Shown: positions 51,801-54,951 of the stretch, piece by piece
Layout: each line of letters begins with the position of its first letter
Numbering within the stretch: position 1 is the stretch's first letter
Program-made: the position numbers and the translations under genes
The notes under the pieces: generated by a model
Seen by the model: the letters and a program-made list of their open reading frames with translations, nothing else
The model's database searches: none
Told to the model about the DNA's origin: nothing
Source of the DNA: JANWXR01 sp964608265
GTDB lineage: Bacteria; Chloroflexota; Anaerolineae; Anaerolineales; UBA6663
Length of the DNA stretch: 54,951 nt
Direction of reading: 5' to 3'
NCBI GenBank assembly: GCA_964608265.1
Contig: CAZSNP010000027.1
Span: 1-54,951 of the forward strand

Positions 51801-52238
51801 ATGATTGCCCCTCGCTATCCACTGCGCGAACACGCCGCCGATACCCTGCGGGCCGCGAGTGGTCGCGCGCTGGGCGACCTCACGCCCGAGGCCGTTGACT
51901 CGCTGACGATGGCCGATGTGCAGATCAGCGCCGAGACGCTGTGGGCGCAGGCCGAGGTGGCGCTTAGCCACGGCTACGGCCAGCTCGCGGCCAACCTCAT
52001 CCGCGCCGCCGAACTCACCGCCGTGCCGAACGCCGAGGTGCTGCGCATGTATGCGCTGCTGCGCCCGGGCCGCGCCTCGCACGCCGAACTAGTGCACCTG
52101 GCCGATGAATTGGAGAAGCGCTACGGCGCGCCCGAATGCGCGCGGCTGGTGCGCGAAGCGGCGGAGGTCTATCGGGCGCGGGGATGGCTAGCGAGGTTGG
52201 GTGATGGGGCTACAGCGGCAAATACTCGACCCGATTGA
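51801..52238 (+). CDS. Diol/glycerol dehydratase small subunit
   Basis: This 145-residue protein is equivalent to PduE: YPLREHAADTLRAASGRALGDLT, the block SAETLWAQAEVALSHGYGQLAANLIRAAELT (read as ETLWAQAEVA and LAANLIRAAELT) and VPNAEVLRMYALLRPGR are typical. It completes the dehydratase heterotrimer. Its 3' end overlaps the convergent DUF5615 gene by 29 bp. The unusual distance from the large/medium gene is due to an inserted repeat. Confidence 0.92.
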   Translation: MIAPRYPLREHAADTLRAASGRALGDLTPEAVDSLTMADVQISAETLWAQAEVALSHGYGQLAANLIRAAELTAVPNAEVLRMYALLRPGRASHAELVHLADELEKRYGAPECARLVREAAEVYRARGWLARLGDGATAANTRPD

Positions 52239-52557
52239 GCCAATCGCTTGACTCGGTGGCCTCTGCGATCAGATGCAAATCCGCAACGCTACGACCGATT
52301 GAAATGTCGAGGGGACGACTGAAGATCAATCCTGCGAACGATGCGCTGGAGTGCAGACGGCGGTCCGCTTCGATCAACAAATCCTGATCTTGTGAAACCA
52401 GCACGCGGCCCAACGCGGTGGCACGGTCAAGCAATCTGCTGTCGCTGCTCCGGGCATAGCCATCCTCCTGAGCCGTGAGCACGTCTACCCCGCGCAGGCG
52501 AAGCTGCGTCGTGATCGCACGCGGGATGTGCACATCCATGTAGAGCGCGACGGTCAT
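52210..52557 (-). CDS. DUF5615 PIN-like toxin
   Basis: This 115-residue PIN-like protein has the conserved acidic residues Asp8 (YMDVHIP), Asp39/Asp44 and Asp57/Asp59 (VSQDQDLL), consistent with a metal-dependent nuclease. DUF5615 proteins typically pair with DUF433 antitoxins, as here, with an ATGA overlap. It is convergent with and overlaps the diol dehydratase small subunit end. Confidence 0.85.
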   Translation of the reverse strand: MTVALYMDVHIPRAITTQLRLRGVDVLTAQEDGYARSSDSRLLDRATALGRVLVSQDQDLLIEADRRLHSSASFAGLIFSRPLDISIGRSVADLHLIAEATESSDWLNRVEYLPL

Positions 52558-52871
52558 GCCAGTCGGCCCGCTGCTCTCAGTTTCTGGCGCAGGGGCGAGT
52601 CGCCCGCCTCGTCACGTCGTCGCTTGAAATCGGCCCAACGCTGCTCGATGAGTCGGTCAACCTCAGGCTGATGATCGGCGTAGTAGGCGAGCGCAGCATA
52701 AATCTGCCCGAGGCCGAGGTCAGGGTGCTGTAGGTGCAGCTCTTCGGCGCTCCAACCATAGGCCAGGCGCTCCTCCACGAGGTGCAACACTGAGTACCGC
52801 GTGCCGAAGATGATTGGCTCACGATTTCGAAGGACGATGTGCTCGTAAACGCGCGCTTCCGGCTCGACCAT
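52554..52871 (-). CDS. DUF433 antitoxin
   Basis: This 105-residue protein has the DUF433 pattern (EHIVLRNREPIIFGTRYSVLHLVEERLAYGWSAEELHLQHP, of which GTRYSVLHLVE and GWSAEELHLQHPDL are diagnostic), a small winged-helix-like DNA-binding fold. It probably neutralises the DUF5615 nuclease and represses the pair from the promoter at 52900. Confidence 0.85.
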   Translation of the reverse strand: MVEPEARVYEHIVLRNREPIIFGTRYSVLHLVEERLAYGWSAEELHLQHPDLGLGQIYAALAYYADHQPEVDRLIEQRWADFKRRRDEAGDSPLRQKLRAAGRLA

Positions 52872-52899
52872 AATGGCGGCTACCCTTTCGCTTGGATGA

Positions 52900-52905
52900 A
52901 TTGTA
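52900..52905 (-). promoter_or_regulatory. -10 box (GGTACAAT type) for the DUF433/DUF5615 pair
   Basis: On the minus strand GGGGTACAATTC lies about 29 nt upstream of the DUF433 ATG. It mirrors the plus-strand GCGGTACAATCG at 52944-52955. Confidence 0.45.
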
Positions 52906-52947
52906 CCCCTTGTCCGTATTTATCAACCAACGCACACACTGGCGCGG

Positions 52948-52953
52948 TACAAT
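52948..52953 (+). promoter_or_regulatory. -10 box (GGTACAAT type) for the RNA methyltransferase gene
   Basis: GCGGTACAATCG ends about 8 nt before the ATG at 52963, so transcription would start at or within a few bases of the start codon, giving a nearly leaderless mRNA. No clear -35 is seen. Confidence 0.5.
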
Positions 52954-52962
52954 CGTTTCGCG

Positions 52963-53775
52963 ATGACCAAACGACCCCGCGACCGCTCGACCACGCTGAC
53001 CAACCCGCGCAACCCGGATATCAAACAAGTCCGCCAGTTGCAGCAGCGCAAGGTGCGCGATGAGACCGGGCTGTTCCTCGTCGAGGGCATCCGGCATGTA
53101 GGGGAGGCAATCGCTGCGGGTGCCGCGATTGCCTACTTCTGCTATGCGCCCGAATTGCTGAAGAGCGAGTTCGCCCACGACCTGCTCGAAAAGCAGCGCC
53201 GCGCCGGCGCGCGCGTGTACGCCCTCGCCGCCGATATCTTCCGCACCCTCGCCGACAAGGACAACCCGCAGGGCCTGCTCGCCGTCGCGCGCCGCCCGCA
53301 CGTGACACTTGACACGTTGAAACCTGATACGCATCCCTGGCTCGTCGCCCTCGTCAGCCCGCAGGATCCCGGCAACATCGGCACGGTGATGCGGACGATT
53401 GATGCGGTGGGCGCGAGCGGATTGATTCTGCTCGACGGCGGCGCGGACCCCGGCCACCCGAACGCGGTGCGGGCCTCGCTGGGCGCGCTGTTTTGGATGC
53501 CGGTGGTCGCGGCCACGTTCGGCGAGTTCGCGGCGTGGGCCAAAGCGAATCGCTATCGCATGTACGGCACGTCGGAGAAAGGCTCCGCCGATTACGACGC
53601 GATGCGTTACGAGCGCCCGAGGGTTTTGCTGATGGGCAGCGAGCGCGAGGGGTTAACGCCAGTACAGGAAGCGGCGTGCGACGTGATGGTGCGGCTGCCG
53701 ATGGTTGGCCGGGTCACCTCGCTCAACCTGGCCGTGGCCGCCGGGGTGATGCTGTATGCGATGGCGCGGCGATGA
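52963..53775 (+). CDS. SPOUT/TrmH-family RNA 2'-O-methyltransferase
   Basis: This 270-residue protein has an N-terminal substrate-binding domain (VRQLQQRKVRDETGLFLVEGIR, read as KVRDETGLFLVEG) and a C-terminal SpoU domain with LVSPQDPGNIGTVMRT, LLMGSEREGL and MVGRVTSLNLAVAAGVMLY, the SAM-binding trefoil knot. It methylates rRNA or tRNA ribose. It is a housekeeping gene that marks the right border of the accessory region. Confidence 0.92.
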   Translation: MTKRPRDRSTTLTNPRNPDIKQVRQLQQRKVRDETGLFLVEGIRHVGEAIAAGAAIAYFCYAPELLKSEFAHDLLEKQRRAGARVYALAADIFRTLADKDNPQGLLAVARRPHVTLDTLKPDTHPWLVALVSPQDPGNIGTVMRTIDAVGASGLILLDGGADPGHPNAVRASLGALFWMPVVAATFGEFAAWAKANRYRMYGTSEKGSADYDAMRYERPRVLLMGSEREGLTPVQEAACDVMVRLPMVGRVTSLNLAVAAGVMLYAMARR

Positions 53776-53939
53776 GGCGGCTCGATCACTTGCGCGGGCG
53801 CTGTGCGGTGCCGGTTTATCGCCAACCAACCGACCACGTCGGGTTGATGCGGGTCTGGCGCAGGCATTGCCTTCGCCGCACCCTCGGTTGAGTGACAGGT
53901 TTTTGGTTGCAACTCAGTCCCGACCCGTGACGCAGCCCC

Positions 53940-54951
53940 TCACCGCAGCATGAACCCCTCGCGCAGCGGGTCATCGGGCGCGATGAGGAATTCGTGCTGG
54001 CCGGTGATCCACGCGCTGCCGCTCACTTCGGGGATGACGGCATTGTGCGAGCCAAAAAGCATGGCCCGCGCGACGCGGCCCGTGAAGCGCGTGCCGAGGA
54101 TGCTCTCGACGACGAACGGCTCTCCCTCGCGCAGTCGCCTGCGCGCGTGCTCGATGGCGACGCGGCCGCTCACGCCGGTGCCGGTCGGCGAGCGATCCAC
54201 TTCCCCCTCGGCGAAGATGCAGACGTTGCGGCTGTGGGCGCCCTCACCGTGCGGCGCGCCGCAGATGATCGTGCCGTACAAAAAGCCAAGGTCGGATTTA
54301 AAGGGATGCTCGATGACCCGCGCCGCGGCCACGGCGTGTTTGATCCGCATCCCGATTTCAATCAGCGCGCGGAAGTCCTCGCCCGTCAAACGCAGCCCCA
54401 ACGCCTCCGCCTCGCAATACGCGTAATACGCCCCGCCGAAAGCGAGGTCGTAGCGCACCGCGCCGAGGCCGGGCACATCCACAGTCTGATCGATCGCAAC
54501 GACATACGACGGCACGTTCTCGAACGTAACCGCGCGCACTCTGCGCTGTTGCAACTCCCACTCAGCGCGCGCGGTCACGCGGCCGGCGGGCGTATCGAGC
54601 CGCAGCACCGGCGATGCGTTATTCGCGGGCAGCATCCCCGTTTCGAACACAACGGTGGTCAGGGCGATGATGCCGTGTCCGCACATCGTGCTGTAGCCCT
54701 CGTTGTGCGTGAACAACACGCCGAGGTCGCCGTCGGGCGTGACCGGCTCGGTCAGGATGGCCCCGTACATATCCGCGTGGCCGCGCGGCTCGAACATCAA
54801 CGCGCGCCGCAGGTGATCGAGATGCTCGCGCGCGTAGCGGCGTTTGGCGAGGATGGTGTCACCCGGGATTTTGGGGAAGCCGCTATCGAACGCCAGCACG
54901 CGCAGCGGCTCGCCGGCGGCGTGCGCGTCTATCGTTCGCAAACGAATCCAG
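53940..54951 (-). CDS. Trans-3-hydroxy-L-proline dehydratase (proline racemase family), 5' end at window edge
   Basis: This proline racemase-fold enzyme has the first catalytic Cys (STMCGHG, residue 87 counted from the TTG at 54941) but Thr instead of the second Cys (DRSPTGTG, residue 253). The Cys/Thr pair is the known signature of trans-3-hydroxy-L-proline dehydratases, which yield pyrroline-2-carboxylate. MFEPRGHADMYGA and HNEGYSTMCGHG are the family blocks. The frame remains open to the last base of the window and the N-terminus (TIDAHAAGEPLRV) is near, so the true start may lie just outside. Confidence 0.9.
   Translation of the reverse strand, partial: WIRLRTIDAHAAGEPLRVLAFDSGFPKIPGDTILAKRRYAREHLDHLRRALMFEPRGHADMYGAILTEPVTPDGDLGVLFTHNEGYSTMCGHGIIALTTVVFETGMLPANNASPVLRLDTPAGRVTARAEWELQQRRVRAVTFENVPSYVVAIDQTVDVPGLGAVRYDLAFGGAYYAYCEAEALGLRLTGEDFRALIEIGMRIKHAVAAARVIEHPFKSDLGFLYGTIICGAPHGEGAHSRNVCIFAEGEVDRSPTGTGVSGRVAIEHARRRLREGEPFVVESILGTRFTGRVARAMLFGSHNAVIPEVSGSAWITGQHEFLIAPDDPLREGFMLR

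Overview
The window looks like part of a chromosome, or large scaffold, from a high-GC, heterotrophic, uncultured-type bacterium, most likely Chloroflexota. This rests on strong third-position GC bias, SD-poor starts mixed with GTGA/ATGA start-stop overlaps, GGTACAAT-like -10 boxes, and a giant secreted subtilase ending in the VYLPVIVR-type tail I associate with that phylum. The phylum call is inference. A 100-N scaffold gap at 23905-24004 indicates an assembled draft. I saw no tRNA, rRNA, CRISPR array or transposase.

Region 1 (39-11441, + strand) is a PTS supercluster. It has an EIIA-HPr fusion, then a SorC-type regulator behind a promoter framed by operator-like repeats, then E1alpha, E1beta and E2 of a 2-oxoacid/acetoin-type dehydrogenase, GutM, a glucitol-type permease split into EIIC, EIIBC membrane part, EIIB and EIIA, an SAF-domain NAD(P) oxidoreductase of unknown substrate, HPr and Enzyme I. 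The genes suggest that a polyol is imported and phosphorylated, oxidised by the SAF enzyme, and that an alpha-keto product is converted to acyl-CoA by the E1/E2 complex.

Region 2 (11603-19075) holds a 2235-residue secreted S8 peptidase, then a BrnT/BrnA toxin-antitoxin pair bracketed by two near-identical terminator hairpins.

Region 3 (19107-52238) is a divergent 33-kb catabolic island for sugars and sugar acids, with its control region at 37199-37411. The minus arm carries a peptide/oligosaccharide-type ABC transporter, a small membrane protein, a DapA-family lyase, a CBM9-like protein, an aldose epimerase-like protein, three enolase-superfamily dehydratases, UxuA, RraA, two SDRs, a short VOC protein and a 2-hydroxyacid dehydrogenase. 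The plus arm carries a DUF5107-TPR protein, a PQQ-type sugar dehydrogenase lipoprotein, a FadR-type regulator, an SDR, two more enolase-superfamily enzymes, a lactonase, KDG kinase, KDPG aldolase and a B12-dependent diol dehydratase (large-medium fusion plus small subunit). Together these form an oxidative route: sugar or uronate to lactone, to acid, to 2-keto-3-deoxy acid, then to pyruvate plus triose phosphate. The diol dehydratase may dispose of a diol by-product.

Region 4 (52210-54951) holds a DUF433/DUF5615 toxin-antitoxin pair, a SPOUT RNA methyltransferase and a trans-3-hydroxy-L-proline dehydratase cut by the window edge.

Spread through regions 1, 3 and the 3' flank are more than 20 intercistronic palindromes. 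Each is built from a short repeated word (CGCAAAG, CACGAATT, CACAGAGACAC, CACGTTTCACG, CAGTATCC and others) or belongs to a ~100-bp double-hairpin family. Some have become coding sequence: the EIIA-HPr linker, the E2 linker, and the C-terminal tails of three enzymes.
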